DNA from: NP936 sp002726085
Lineage (GTDB): Bacteria; Acidobacteriota; Vicinamibacteria; Vicinamibacterales; UBA8438
NCBI GenBank assembly: GCA_036012905.1
Contig: DASCQF010000189.1
Coordinates: 18,588-82,587, forward strand
Reading direction: 5' to 3'
Length of the DNA: 64,000 nt
The position numbers and the translations under genes are program-made. A model generated the notes under the pieces. That model saw nothing but the letters and a program-made list of their open reading frames with translations, was not told the origin of the DNA and made no database searches. This document shows positions 26,615 to 35,804 of this stretch, piece after piece (positions within the stretch are counted from its first letter, which is position 1; each line of letters opens with the position of its first letter).

Positions 26615-27811
26615 ATGGCTGTTCGCGCAACACGGTTCATCGTCTGGGGTGTGGCGCTGCTGATCGTCGCGGCGCTCGTTTACGCGCTGCAACCGCAGCC
26701 GTTGGAGGCCGACTTCGTCACCATCGACACCGGTCCATTGCGGGTCACGCTCGACGAGGAGGGCGAAACCAGGGTCCGCGACCGCTTCATGGTGTCGGCG
26801 CCGCTCGCTGGCCGGGTGCTTCGCATCGAGCTCGAACCGGGCGACCCGGTGACGGCGAACGAAACGATACTGGCCACCTTCCTGCCGGTAGACCCGACGC
26901 TGCTCGACGCGCGGACGCGCGCCGAGATCGAAGCCCGGGTCCGGGCGGCGGAGTCGGCTGTGGGGCGCGCCGAAGTCGAACGTGACCGGGCGCAAACCGA
27001 ATCGGAATTCGCCGACTCGGATCTCGAGCGATACCAGCATCTCGACGCGAGCGAGTTGATTTCGAAGGAGCAGCTCGATGCCGTTCGGCTTCGGGCTCGC
27101 ACGGCGGCCGAGACGCTCCGTTCGGCCGACTTCGCGGTGAGCAACGCCCGGTACGAGCTCGAGGTGGCCCAGGCCAGCCTGTTGCAGGCACAGGGTGGCG
27201 GCAGCGGCGGGCAAACCATCACGCTGCGCTCGCCAATCGACGGCGTGGTGTTGCAGCGGCTGCGCGAGAGTGAGGCGATCGTCCCGCCCGGCGAGCCGCT
27301 GATGGAAATTGCCGACCCCGCACAGCTCGAGATCGTGTCGGACTACCTGTCGACCGACGCCGTGCGCATCCGACGGGGTCAGTCAGTCCTGATCGAACAG
27401 TGGGGCGGCGACCGCACGCTGGCCGGTCGCGTCCGCCGCGTCGAGTCCTTCGGTTTCACCAAGATCTCAGCGCTCGGCGTCGAAGAACAGCGTGTCAACG
27501 TCGTCATCGACTTCGAGGACGTCCGCGAGGCATGGGAAGCACTGGGCGACGGCTACCGCGTTGAGGTGCGCGTGGTCACCTGGGATGAGGGCGACGTGCT
27601 GAAGGTGCCGACCAGCAGTCTCTTCCGCGACGGAGACGTCTGGGCGGTGTACGCCGTCACGCTGAACACGGCAACCCTGACCCAGGTGGAGATCGGACAA
27701 CGCAATGGACTGGAGGCGCAGATTGTCTCCGGGCTGTCAGCCGGCGACCAGGTCATCGCCTACCCGAGCGACGCCATCGCCGACGGGGTCGAGGTCGTGG
27801 CGCGAGACTGA
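26615..27811 (+). CDS. HlyD/RND-type periplasmic adaptor subunit
   Basis: 398 residues: N-terminal membrane anchor (FIVWGVALLIVAALVYAL), beta-barrel/lipoyl half (VSAPLAGRVLRIELEPGDPV), a helical hairpin (~90-190, rich in Ala/Arg/Glu), second lipoyl half (ITLRSPIDGVVLQRL) and beta-barrel with membrane-proximal domain to EVVARD. It links the inner-membrane permease to an outer-membrane factor, which is not in this window. Third gene of the ATPase-permease-adaptor operon. Confidence 0.9.
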   Translation: MAVRATRFIVWGVALLIVAALVYALQPQPLEADFVTIDTGPLRVTLDEEGETRVRDRFMVSAPLAGRVLRIELEPGDPVTANETILATFLPVDPTLLDARTRAEIEARVRAAESAVGRAEVERDRAQTESEFADSDLERYQHLDASELISKEQLDAVRLRARTAAETLRSADFAVSNARYELEVAQASLLQAQGGGSGGQTITLRSPIDGVVLQRLRESEAIVPPGEPLMEIADPAQLEIVSDYLSTDAVRIRRGQSVLIEQWGGDRTLAGRVRRVESFGFTKISALGVEEQRVNVVIDFEDVREAWEALGDGYRVEVRVVTWDEGDVLKVPTSSLFRDGDVWAVYAVTLNTATLTQVEIGQRNGLEAQIVSGLSAGDQVIAYPSDAIADGVEVVARD

Positions 27812-27836
27812 CCTGGAAGCCGCCACTCCTCGGGTT

Positions 27837-28556
27837 TCAGGCATCGCGCTTCGGGCTTCGGGCGCTCCCGACACCAGCGTGCGCTCGCTGCAAGGCTGCA
27901 ATCGCGCTCGCGACCGTTGGGCGCGAGCCACCCACCAGCTCGCGGGCCAGCACACCGGTCACATTCGCAACGGCGAAGCTGGTCCCCTTGAGGTTTCGTT
28001 CCGGCGGCACCCCCGGCACCGGGCGGGGAAAGCCCGAGGCGCGACAGACCACGTCGCCGCCACCGGACCGAGACGCCACCTCGACCGCCAGCCGCGGACA
28101 GGCCCAGTCGAGCTCCACCTGGACGACCCCGTTGAGGCTACCCGGCAAATAGGCAACGCCGTCATCGGTTCCGGCCGCCACCAGCAGGGCGCCGGCCTCG
28201 GCCGCTCGCACGACCGCCGACTGGAGCGCCGCCGCATGCGTCTGGTTCGCGGTGCCCAGGCTGAGGTTGATCAGATCCACGTGGTGCGCGGCCGCCCACT
28301 CGATGCCCGCGACCAGTACCTCGATGGATGCCGACAGCTGCCGGTCGAACACCTTCACCGCGAACAGCTCCGCACTCGGCGCCCGCTCGTGGATCGCCGC
28401 CGCGACCGCCGTGCCGTGACCCAGCCGGTCTACGTAATCGGTGTTGGTTGACCCGTCGGTCGCTATCGCCGTACCGCCTGCCGCTGGGCCCACATGCGGA
28501 TGCGCCGGGTTGACGCCGCTGTCGATGACCGCCACGCGGACGGATCTGTGGGTCAT
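27837..28556 (-). CDS. qhpE: QhpE: subtilisin-like leader peptidase of QHNDH maturation
   Basis: 239-residue S8 serine protease without signal or propeptide; catalytic Asp12 (AVIDSG), His47 (GHGTAV) and Ser193 (GTSFAVAN) are all present. Small cytosolic subtilases linked to quinohemoprotein amine dehydrogenase genes are QhpE, which cuts the leader from the cross-linked gamma subunit QhpC. Context supports this: its ATG overlaps the TGA of the ABC exporter gene (ATGA), and all other qhp genes lie within 10 kb. The C-terminal ARSPKRDA is encoded by a low-complexity CTTCGGG repeat. Confidence 0.88.
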   Translation of the reverse strand: MTHRSVRVAVIDSGVNPAHPHVGPAAGGTAIATDGSTNTDYVDRLGHGTAVAAAIHERAPSAELFAVKVFDRQLSASIEVLVAGIEWAAAHHVDLINLSLGTANQTHAAALQSAVVRAAEAGALLVAAGTDDGVAYLPGSLNGVVQVELDWACPRLAVEVASRSGGGDVVCRASGFPRPVPGVPPERNLKGTSFAVANVTGVLARELVGGSRPTVASAIAALQRAHAGVGSARSPKRDA

Positions 28557-30346
28557 TGTGGGTCGGCCCAGCCTACGGCGCCATCGCTCCTCGGCTTCAG
28601 GCTTCGGGCCCCGAGCTTGGGGCTTCGGGCGCGCTCGGCGAAGAGCTCCGCGAAGAGCCCACCTCTGGTTATGAGCTCGGCCGGCGCGCCTTCTTCGACG
28701 ACCCGCGCCCCGTCGATGACCACCACCCTGTCGGCCCGCCGGGCCAGCGCCGCTCGATGGGTGATGAGGATGGTGGTGTGCCCCGCCATGACCGACTCGT
28801 AGCCTTCGACCACCTGCTGCTCGGAGCGCGGGTCGAGCGCTGCCGTCGCCTCGTCGAGCACAAGCACCGCCGGATCCGCGAGCAGCGCGCGCGCAACCGC
28901 CACCCGTTGCCGCTCGCCTGCCGAGAACGCCAAACCGCGCTCCCCCACCGTGGTGTCGTAGCCGTCGGGCAGCGTGGCGACGAACGCCTCCAGACCGGCC
29001 GCTTGGGCCGCCGCCTCGACCTCCGACTCGGTCGCACCAGGCCGCGCGTAGCGGATGTTGTCGGCGATGGAGGCGTGGAACATCGCCGGCTCCTGATCGA
29101 CCAGCGCCACCCGGGCACGCAGGTCCGCCAGCTTCAGCATCCGCAAGTCGTGACCATCCAGCCTGACCGTTCCGGTGTCCGGGTCCAGCAGCCGCAGTAT
29201 CAGGTCGGCTATGGTGCTCTTCCCGCTGCCACTTGGCCCGACGATAGCGACACATTCGCCCGCCGCGATCCGCAGGCTGACCTGCTCGAGCACGGGCGTG
29301 CCACGCTCAAACGAGAAGCTGACTTCTTTCAGCTCCACATCGCCGCGCACGGCAGGCAGCCCCACCGGCATGGGCGCCTCGACCACTTCCGGCGCGACGT
29401 CCAGAATCTCATGCACCCGGCCTAGGGATACTCGCACCGTCGCCAGGCTGGCGTAGAGTCCCATCAGCGCTTGGATCGGCCCGAACAGCCGCAACTGCAG
29501 CGCCATGAACGCGACCAGCGTGCCCAATGTCATCGTGCCGTCGATGACCCTCTGGCCACCGTAGAGAAACACCAGCGCCGTCGATCCCGAGAGCACGACT
29601 CCCGGCAGTCCGCCAGAGAGATAGGTGGTCCACTGCATCGCCATGAGCGCATCGATGAAGTTGTCATTCCGCTCGCGGAAGCGTCCCACCTCCCGCTCCT
29701 GCGCGTTCGACGTGACGACGAGCTTGACCCCCTGCAGCGTCTCGATCAGAAAGCTGCCGATGTCGGCGCTGCGCTCGCGGAGCGTCGCCACTCGACCCTC
29801 GAGCTTGCGCCGGTAGCGCACCAGCGCCCAGACGCTGACCGGCAGTAGCGCGATGCCGAGCAGGAAGAGCCGCAGGTCGAGATAGGCCAGCAGGCCGACC
29901 GTTCCTACGAGGAACAGCACGTTCCCAACCCAGGCCAGCACCACTTCGGCCGCCACACGCTGGATTTCGCTGATGTCGTTGTTCAGCCGCGACATGATGT
30001 CGCCGAAGCGGGTGCGAGCGTAGAACCGCGGCGAGAGGCGCTGCAAGTGGCGATAGAGCGCCAGCCGCATGTCGAACAGGATGTCGGCCGAGACGCGCGT
30101 GTAGCGCAGCCCACTCCACACGTTCAACCCGAAACCCAACGCCGTGATCGCCACGAACAGCAGGACGATACGACGTAAAGCGTCAGCGTTGGCGCCGAGG
30201 ATCGCGTTATCGACCAGCTGCTGGGAGAGCAACGGGATGGCCAGCGAAAAGCCTGTCGAAAACAAACTGAGCACCAGTACCAGGATCAGCCGACCCCAGT
30301 ACGGCGTCAGGTAGGTCAACGCGCGGCGGAAGTGCGGATCGAGCAA
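28553..30346 (-). CDS. qhpF: QhpF: ABC exporter (fused permease-ATPase) of the QHNDH gamma subunit
   Basis: 597 residues: six-helix ABC_membrane domain (~15-310) and ATPase with Walker A GPSGSGKST, signature FSAGERQRVAVARA and Walker B VLVLDEATAALD. The start is TTG; an in-frame TGA lies upstream and no ATG is available. In known qhp operons QhpF exports the matured QhpC to the periplasm. The last ~20 residues (ARSPKLGARSLKPRSDGA) come from a CTTCGGGC/GCTTCAGG repeat and look like a late extension. Translationally coupled to qhpE. Confidence 0.86.
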   Translation of the reverse strand: MLDPHFRRALTYLTPYWGRLILVLVLSLFSTGFSLAIPLLSQQLVDNAILGANADALRRIVLLFVAITALGFGLNVWSGLRYTRVSADILFDMRLALYRHLQRLSPRFYARTRFGDIMSRLNNDISEIQRVAAEVVLAWVGNVLFLVGTVGLLAYLDLRLFLLGIALLPVSVWALVRYRRKLEGRVATLRERSADIGSFLIETLQGVKLVVTSNAQEREVGRFRERNDNFIDALMAMQWTTYLSGGLPGVVLSGSTALVFLYGGQRVIDGTMTLGTLVAFMALQLRLFGPIQALMGLYASLATVRVSLGRVHEILDVAPEVVEAPMPVGLPAVRGDVELKEVSFSFERGTPVLEQVSLRIAAGECVAIVGPSGSGKSTIADLILRLLDPDTGTVRLDGHDLRMLKLADLRARVALVDQEPAMFHASIADNIRYARPGATESEVEAAAQAAGLEAFVATLPDGYDTTVGERGLAFSAGERQRVAVARALLADPAVLVLDEATAALDPRSEQQVVEGYESVMAGHTTILITHRAALARRADRVVVIDGARVVEEGAPAELITRGGLFAELFAERARSPKLGARSLKPRSDGAVGWADPQ

Positions 30347-30553
30347 GAGGCGGATCCGGAACGTCGCCGGCCGGCCCGGCGCTCATGTGGATTGTAGTGG
30401 AAAAGATGACGACGTCTTCCTCCCACCCCCTTGGATTGCGCGACGCGTTCCATGTTCGGTTCCCACTCGCTCGGCGTTGTCATCGGCGAACGATCCGCCA
30501 CGGGCTGCCGAAACCTGCCGTCTGCAGGAACGATCGAGGCGAGGAGACACACA

Positions 30554-31849
30554 ATGGCATGCATCTTGAGACCTGGTATTCGGGCGTGGACGAACGGGCG
30601 TCTTCCCTTCACGATCCGGGCGACGGGGTTTACCGCCGGAGCATTGGCGCGGATCAACAACGCCATCGCGCATTGGAACACCAATACGAACTGGCAACTC
30701 AGCGCCCGCACGACCCAGACCAACTACGTCCAGTTCCGCATTGGGGACGGATGCTCGAGTCCGGTGGGCCGACAGGGCGGGAGGCAGGCGGTCAACCTGT
30801 CGAACAACTGCAGTTTCGGCGCAGCGGTCCACGAGATCGGGCATGCTCTGGGCTTCCATCACGAACAGAGTCGACGGGACCGCAACAACCACGTCATCGT
30901 CATGGCAGACCGGGTAGAGCCGGACCGCGTGGGCAACTTCACCCGAATCAGTGCCTCGAGCTATCTCGACCATGGTCCCTACGATTACGGCTCGATCATG
31001 CACTATGGGCGACGAGGATTTCTGCGGCGGAAACGCTATGACTGGTCATCGGACTGGAGCAACGTCCGCTCGTACTCCATTGCCGGCGAGACCTACCTGT
31101 TCATGCTCAAGACGAATGATGGTGTGGTGCATGGTCACCGGATGGACGCCGCGCTCGGGGTGGGTCGGGAGATCCAGCGATTCGATTGGTCGTCAGGCTG
31201 GACGACGACGGAGACGTTCACGGCGGGAACCTCGACCTACCTCTTTTTGTTGAAGCAGAACGGCGGCACCGTGCACACACGCCGTCTCAACAATGACGGC
31301 ACGGTTGGCAGTCGCGTCGATACGAAAGACTGGTCCAACGGCTGGACCACCACCGAATTCTGGCGCCGGGGCGCCAGTACCTTTCTCTTCCTGCTCAAAC
31401 GTAGCAGTGGTGTGGTGCACATCCACCGCATGAACGCCAACGGCCGGGTTGGAACCCGTATCGCAACCCACGACTGGTCATCGGGATGGTCGAGCGCCAA
31501 ATTCTATCGAGTCGGTGGACAGAACTATCTGTTCCTGCTCAAAGCATCCAACGGGACGGTCCACATTCACCGCATGAACAACAACGGCACGGTCGGCTCG
31601 CGCGTCGACACGCGCGACTGGTCGAACGGATGGACGTCGACGGAGTTCTACACCGTCGGCGGCACCGTGTTCCTGTTTCTCCTCAAGCGCTCGAGCGGCA
31701 TCGTGCACATCCACGCGATGCGGAACAACGGCAGGGTGGGCAACGAGCTCCTGCTGACGCCACCCATCAACATCTTTGCGCCACAGGCCATCGGACAGCG
31801 CGGCGGCCTGTCGCCAGGAGATATCGCCGCCGCCAACGACCGCCTCTGA
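30554..31849 (+). CDS. Astacin-like (M12A) metallopeptidase with five propeller-like repeats inserted in the catalytic domain
   Basis: 431 residues; ATG preceded by GAGGAG. No signal or propeptide. The zinc site HEIGHALGFHHEQSRRDR (93-110) and Met-turn SIMHY (147-151) are those of astacins. Immediately after comes a block of five ~48-residue repeats (161-~401), each starting DWSxGW and containing (Y/F)LFLLK...G.VHxHRM...GRVG. The astacin C-terminal helix IGQRGGLSPGDIAAANDRL then follows at the very end (413-431). So the repeats, which resemble tectonin/tachylectin blades, split one protease domain. Lies divergent from qhpF, 207 bases apart; a role in the qhp locus is unproven. Confidence 0.86.
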   Translation: MACILRPGIRAWTNGRLPFTIRATGFTAGALARINNAIAHWNTNTNWQLSARTTQTNYVQFRIGDGCSSPVGRQGGRQAVNLSNNCSFGAAVHEIGHALGFHHEQSRRDRNNHVIVMADRVEPDRVGNFTRISASSYLDHGPYDYGSIMHYGRRGFLRRKRYDWSSDWSNVRSYSIAGETYLFMLKTNDGVVHGHRMDAALGVGREIQRFDWSSGWTTTETFTAGTSTYLFLLKQNGGTVHTRRLNNDGTVGSRVDTKDWSNGWTTTEFWRRGASTFLFLLKRSSGVVHIHRMNANGRVGTRIATHDWSSGWSSAKFYRVGGQNYLFLLKASNGTVHIHRMNNNGTVGSRVDTRDWSNGWTSTEFYTVGGTVFLFLLKRSSGIVHIHAMRNNGRVGNELLLTPPINIFAPQAIGQRGGLSPGDIAAANDRL

Positions 31850-31866
31850 CGGGGGGTCGCGATAGG

Positions 31867-32292
31867 TCAGTCGATCGGGATGAACATAACCAGCGTGTCG
31901 CCGCCGAGCGAACGGGTCTTGTGGCCTCGGTGTGCGGGGTCGGTGTCCTCTACGAGCAGCACGCTGCCCGGCGGCAACTGGGCCACGGCCCCGTCGGAAG
32001 TTTCAATCTCGTAACCCGGACCGCTCAGCGTAATGATGAACTGGCGTCGTGGCGCCGGATGCCAGTCGAGGTCCATGTCGCTAGCGAAGCGCGAAAAGTA
32101 GTCGGTGTCGGTTGCGGAGAAACCGTTCGACCGCCCGACGTCCATCATGACCGTCTCGATGTGGGTCTCACCCTGCGCGTCGGAGTACATCCGCGTGACA
32201 GGCTGAACGGCCGCTGCCTGTGCCGTCGCCTGCCCAGCCAATGCCACCCATCCACCGAGCGTTAACACCGCCGTCAGAGTGATGTGTCGCAT
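31867..32292 (-). CDS. Exported cupin-fold protein
   Basis: 141 residues. Signal peptide (LTAVLTLGGWVALAGQATAQ). One cupin domain: DWHPAPRRQFIITLSGPGYEI as the first motif and LPPGSVLLVEDTDPAHRGHKT as the second, with His at the usual places. Likely a periplasmic small-molecule binding or oxygenase-like protein; metal and ligand unknown. Convergent with the astacin gene, and followed upstream by palindromic element B. Confidence 0.75.
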   Translation of the reverse strand: MRHITLTAVLTLGGWVALAGQATAQAAAVQPVTRMYSDAQGETHIETVMMDVGRSNGFSATDTDYFSRFASDMDLDWHPAPRRQFIITLSGPGYEIETSDGAVAQLPPGSVLLVEDTDPAHRGHKTRSLGGDTLVMFIPID

Positions 32293-32301
32293 GGCCCTAT
32301 T

Positions 32302-32467
32302 CTAGCAGTCCGTGGTGAAAGTCGCGCGTTGCACCGAGACAGGCGATGCGTCCGGCTGACAAGGCACGACGAGGGAAAATACCGGCAGTATTTGACCGAG
32401 AAGTAACACCGTCAGGCGGAATGCAGCGCCTGTCGAATGCAGTGTGACTTTCACCACGGGCTGCTAG
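32302..32467. repeat. Palindromic element, copy B, with 22-bp terminal inverted repeats
   Basis: 166 bp bounded by CTAGCAG(T/C)CCGTGGTGAAAGTC and its inverse, matching at 21 of 22 positions. A second nested pairing (ACAGGCG/CGCCTGT, 32340-32346 with 32427-32433) flanks the core shared with copies A and C: GTCCGGCTGACAAGG, ATACCGGCAGTAT, TTGACCGAGAAGTAACACC, GTCAGGCGGAATGCAGCGCC. The whole folds as one long imperfect hairpin. It lies between the start of the cupin gene and qhpG. Confidence 0.88.
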
Positions 32468-32509
32468 CAGCCCCTGGCTCGTGACGCACGACTCGGGCAC
32501 AATGCGACG

Positions 32510-34042
32510 GTGGCGGCACACACGGTCGACGTGGTGATTATCGGGGGCGGACCCGCCGGCGCCGCCGCCGCCCGGCTGCTGGCCACTTGGGGGCACTCGG
32601 TCCAGCTGTTGACCAAGACGGTCGACCGGTCGCGGTCGCTCGGCGAGTCGCTCCCGCCCAGCTGCCGCAAGCTGTTCGACCTGCTGGGCGCCACCGACGC
32701 GATCGACGCGGCGGGCTTTCTGGCGAGCAGCGGCAACACGGTCTGGTGGGGTGACCAGACCACGCGCACCGCCAGCTTTGCGGACGGCAGCACGGGTCTG
32801 CAGGTCGTGCGGTGCGAATTCGACGCGGTGCTGCTCCGACTCGCCGCCGAGGCTGGAGCACGGGTGGTGACCGATGCGCACGTGCACGACGCGCGGCTCG
32901 CGCCGGCCGACGTTCCACCCGGACCGGCCGGGGCAACCGTCACCTACGCAATCGCCGACACGGGCACGCATGTCGTCGAGGGGCGGTTCGTTCTCGACTG
33001 CTCCGGCCGCGCCGGCGTCATCGCGCGCCACGGCTACCGTGTGCACGACGTCGGGTGCGCCACGCTGGCGTTGACAGCGGTCTGGACACGGCATGACGGC
33101 TGGGACCTCGACGACGACACCCACACGCTGGTCGAAACCTACGACGATGGATGGGCGTGGTCTGTGCCGGTCACCGTGTCACGTCGCTACGTCACGATGA
33201 TGGTCGATCCACGTGTCACCGATCTCGAACGCGGAGGCGCCCTCAGCGCCTGCTACGAGGCCGAACTCGCCAAGACCGTCGCCTTTCGGCGGGTACTCGA
33301 CCGAGCGACACGGGAGACCACACCATGGGGATGCGACGCCTCTCTCTACCATGCGCGGACGGCCGGCGGCCCGGGCATGCTGCTGGTCGGCGATGCCGCG
33401 TCGTGTATCAATCCGCTGTCGTCCTACGGCGTGAAGAAGGCGCTGGCCTCGGCCTGGCTGGCGGCTGTTGTGGTACACACGTCGCTGACCAACGCATCTC
33501 TCGCCGCCGTGGCGCTCGACCTGTTCAACCAGCGCGAACGGGAGATGCACACCGCTTTGTCCAACCAGGCGGCCCGATTTTTCGCCGAAGCTGCCGCGCA
33601 GCATCTCCATCCGTTCTGGACCGGTCGCGCCACCAGTGCCGAGCTGAGCGACGCGCCGGATGCGACACCCACGGTCGACATCGACGCGCTGCGCCGGGAC
33701 CCGGCCGTCCTGGCCGCACTCGATACGCTCCGACGGGGCGCCGCTATCCGGCTGCGTCGCGGCGACCATCTTCGCATCGCAGCACGACCGGCCCTGACGA
33801 CGCGCGAGGTGGTGCTAGAAAATCGCCTCATCTTGCCAAGCTGGCCGGACACCAAACAGGGTATCCGGTATCTACGCAACGTCGACCTCGTGCGGTTGGT
33901 GGAACTGGCGCCAGACCACCGCCAGGTGCCCGATCTGTTCGAGGCCTACACTCGGCGGTGTGCCGCGGTGAGCCTGCCTGACTTTCTCGGAGCCCTATCC
34001 GTGTTACTCGCCAAGGGTGCGCTGCGACACGATCCCACGTAG
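32510..34042 (+). CDS. qhpG: QhpG: FAD-dependent monooxygenase of CTQ biogenesis
   Basis: 510 residues. FAD-binding VVIIGGGPAGAAAARLL at the N-terminus, LGESLPPS as in tryptophan-halogenase-like flavoproteins, the GDAASCINPLSSYGVKKAL second FAD motif, and a helical C-terminal domain. In known qhp clusters QhpG hydroxylates the tryptophan that becomes cysteine tryptophylquinone (CTQ) in QhpC. GTG start. It stands first in the rightward qhp set, 67 bases before qhpA. Confidence 0.85.
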   Translation: MAAHTVDVVIIGGGPAGAAAARLLATWGHSVQLLTKTVDRSRSLGESLPPSCRKLFDLLGATDAIDAAGFLASSGNTVWWGDQTTRTASFADGSTGLQVVRCEFDAVLLRLAAEAGARVVTDAHVHDARLAPADVPPGPAGATVTYAIADTGTHVVEGRFVLDCSGRAGVIARHGYRVHDVGCATLALTAVWTRHDGWDLDDDTHTLVETYDDGWAWSVPVTVSRRYVTMMVDPRVTDLERGGALSACYEAELAKTVAFRRVLDRATRETTPWGCDASLYHARTAGGPGMLLVGDAASCINPLSSYGVKKALASAWLAAVVVHTSLTNASLAAVALDLFNQREREMHTALSNQAARFFAEAAAQHLHPFWTGRATSAELSDAPDATPTVDIDALRRDPAVLAALDTLRRGAAIRLRRGDHLRIAARPALTTREVVLENRLILPSWPDTKQGIRYLRNVDLVRLVELAPDHRQVPDLFEAYTRRCAAVSLPDFLGALSVLLAKGALRHDPT

Positions 34043-34109
34043 CTGCTCGACGGCACAATTGCGACTCGCGAGGGCATGTGCTACAAGAGGCGGACACGGA
34101 AGCGACCCG

Positions 34110-35804
34110 ATGCCCCAGTTCCGCGTGACTCGGTTCACGCCGTCCCTCATCTCGCTGTTCGCGCCGCTCCTCGCGGCAGCCATCCCGTCCTTCGTCGCCG
34201 CCCAGCCGCCCGCGGCCGACGACGCGACTGGGATACCGATCGCAAGCGACACGGTGCGCCAAGCCTGTGGCTCATGCCACCGCCTTGACGAGGCGGGTCG
34301 GCTCTCCCGCATCTCGTTCCGTCGCACGACGCCGGAAGGCTGGCAGCAAACCATCCGTCGCATGGTCACGCTGAACGACGTGACCATCGAGCCGGAGACG
34401 GCACGCGAGGTGGTCCGCTATCTCGCCAACAACCTCGGTCTGGCGCCGGAGGAGGCGCGACCGGCGGCGTACGAGGCAGAACGCCGCGCCGACGACCACC
34501 CTTACGACGACGCTGAGATTCAGCAAATCTGCACCCAGTGCCATTCGATGGGTCGCATCATCAGCCAGCGCCGCACGGAGGACGAGTGGACCCTGCTCAT
34601 GGCGATGCACCGGGGGTATTACCCGTTCGCCGACTTTCAGGCGTTCCGGCGGTCCGGTCCTCCGAGCGATGAGCCGCAGCCGGTCGACCAGGCAATCGCG
34701 CATCTCTCCGATCGGTTTCCGCTCAACACTCCGGAGTGGACGGCGTGGTCGGCCACCAAGCGACCGGCACGCATCGCCGGGGTCTGGCTGCTACGGGGCC
34801 AGGCACAGGGCATCGGACCGGTCTACGGCCAGATGACGATCGCGGCGGTACCGGGCACCGACGACGCGTTCACGACCGAGACCAGCTACGTATATGCGCG
34901 GGATGGCCGGCGCGTGACACGTGAGGGACGAGCCATCGTCTACACCGGCTTCCAATGGCGCGGCCGCTCGGTCGAAGGACCCACCGACACCGACGGGTTG
35001 CGCGAGGTGATGCTGGTCGAGCGCGACTGGCAGACCATGCGCGGACGCTGGTTCACCGGCGCCTATGACGAAGTGGGGATCGACGTCACCCTCGAACGGG
35101 TCGTCGCCGCCCCGGCCATCGCCGGGGTCCAACCGCCGTCGATCCCGGCTGGACAGACCGTGACGCTGCAGATTCACGGCACGAACCTGGCGACGACCAC
35201 CGATGCCAGGAGCGTAGACCTCGGCCCCGGCATCGAGGTGGTGCGGGTGGCCGCAACGGCCCCGGACAGGGTGGGCGTCGAGGTGCGGATCGACGCGGAC
35301 GCGGCGGTCGGAGCTCGTGATATATTTCTCGGGCAGGCGGCGCTCCCCGGCGCCCTGACCGTGTACGACGAGGTACATAGGATCGCGGTGACACCCGAGG
35401 CGGGCATGGCGCGCGTCGGCGGCATCCGATTCCCAAAGCAGTATCAGCAGTTCGAAGCCCGGGCGTTTCACGACGGGCCGGATGGCGAGTCGGACACTGG
35501 TGACGACCTCGACCTCGGTATCGTCGACGTCAGCTGGAGCCTCGAGGAGTACGCGGCCACGTTCGGCGACGACGACCTCCAATATGTGGGCGCGCTCGAC
35601 GCCCAGGGACGGTTCGCTCCGGCGGTCGACGGACCGAATGTCGAACGCAGCGGCAATCGCAACAACGTTGGTGACGTCTGGGTAGTCGCCACTTATTCGG
35701 CCGCGTCGGGCCGGTCCGAAGACGACCTGCGCGCACGGGCGCATCTGCTCGTGACCGTGCCACTGTATTTGCGTTGGGACCCGACCGCGGTGGAACAACC
35801 ATGA
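34110..35804 (+). CDS. qhpA: QhpA: quinohemoprotein amine dehydrogenase alpha subunit
   Basis: 564 residues. Signal peptide (LISLFAPLLAAAIPSFVAAQ), then a dihaem domain with CGSCH (C53-H57) and CTQCH (C141-H145), a beta-barrel domain with YVYARDGRRVTREGRAIVYT and two Ig-like domains (GVQPPSIPAGQTVTLQIHG). This is the order found in QHNDH alpha subunits, which carry electrons from CTQ to periplasmic carriers. The downstream qhpD start overlaps its stop (ATGA). Confidence 0.93.
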   Translation: MPQFRVTRFTPSLISLFAPLLAAAIPSFVAAQPPAADDATGIPIASDTVRQACGSCHRLDEAGRLSRISFRRTTPEGWQQTIRRMVTLNDVTIEPETAREVVRYLANNLGLAPEEARPAAYEAERRADDHPYDDAEIQQICTQCHSMGRIISQRRTEDEWTLLMAMHRGYYPFADFQAFRRSGPPSDEPQPVDQAIAHLSDRFPLNTPEWTAWSATKRPARIAGVWLLRGQAQGIGPVYGQMTIAAVPGTDDAFTTETSYVYARDGRRVTREGRAIVYTGFQWRGRSVEGPTDTDGLREVMLVERDWQTMRGRWFTGAYDEVGIDVTLERVVAAPAIAGVQPPSIPAGQTVTLQIHGTNLATTTDARSVDLGPGIEVVRVAATAPDRVGVEVRIDADAAVGARDIFLGQAALPGALTVYDEVHRIAVTPEAGMARVGGIRFPKQYQQFEARAFHDGPDGESDTGDDLDLGIVDVSWSLEEYAATFGDDDLQYVGALDAQGRFAPAVDGPNVERSGNRNNVGDVWVVATYSAASGRSEDDLRARAHLLVTVPLYLRWDPTAVEQP

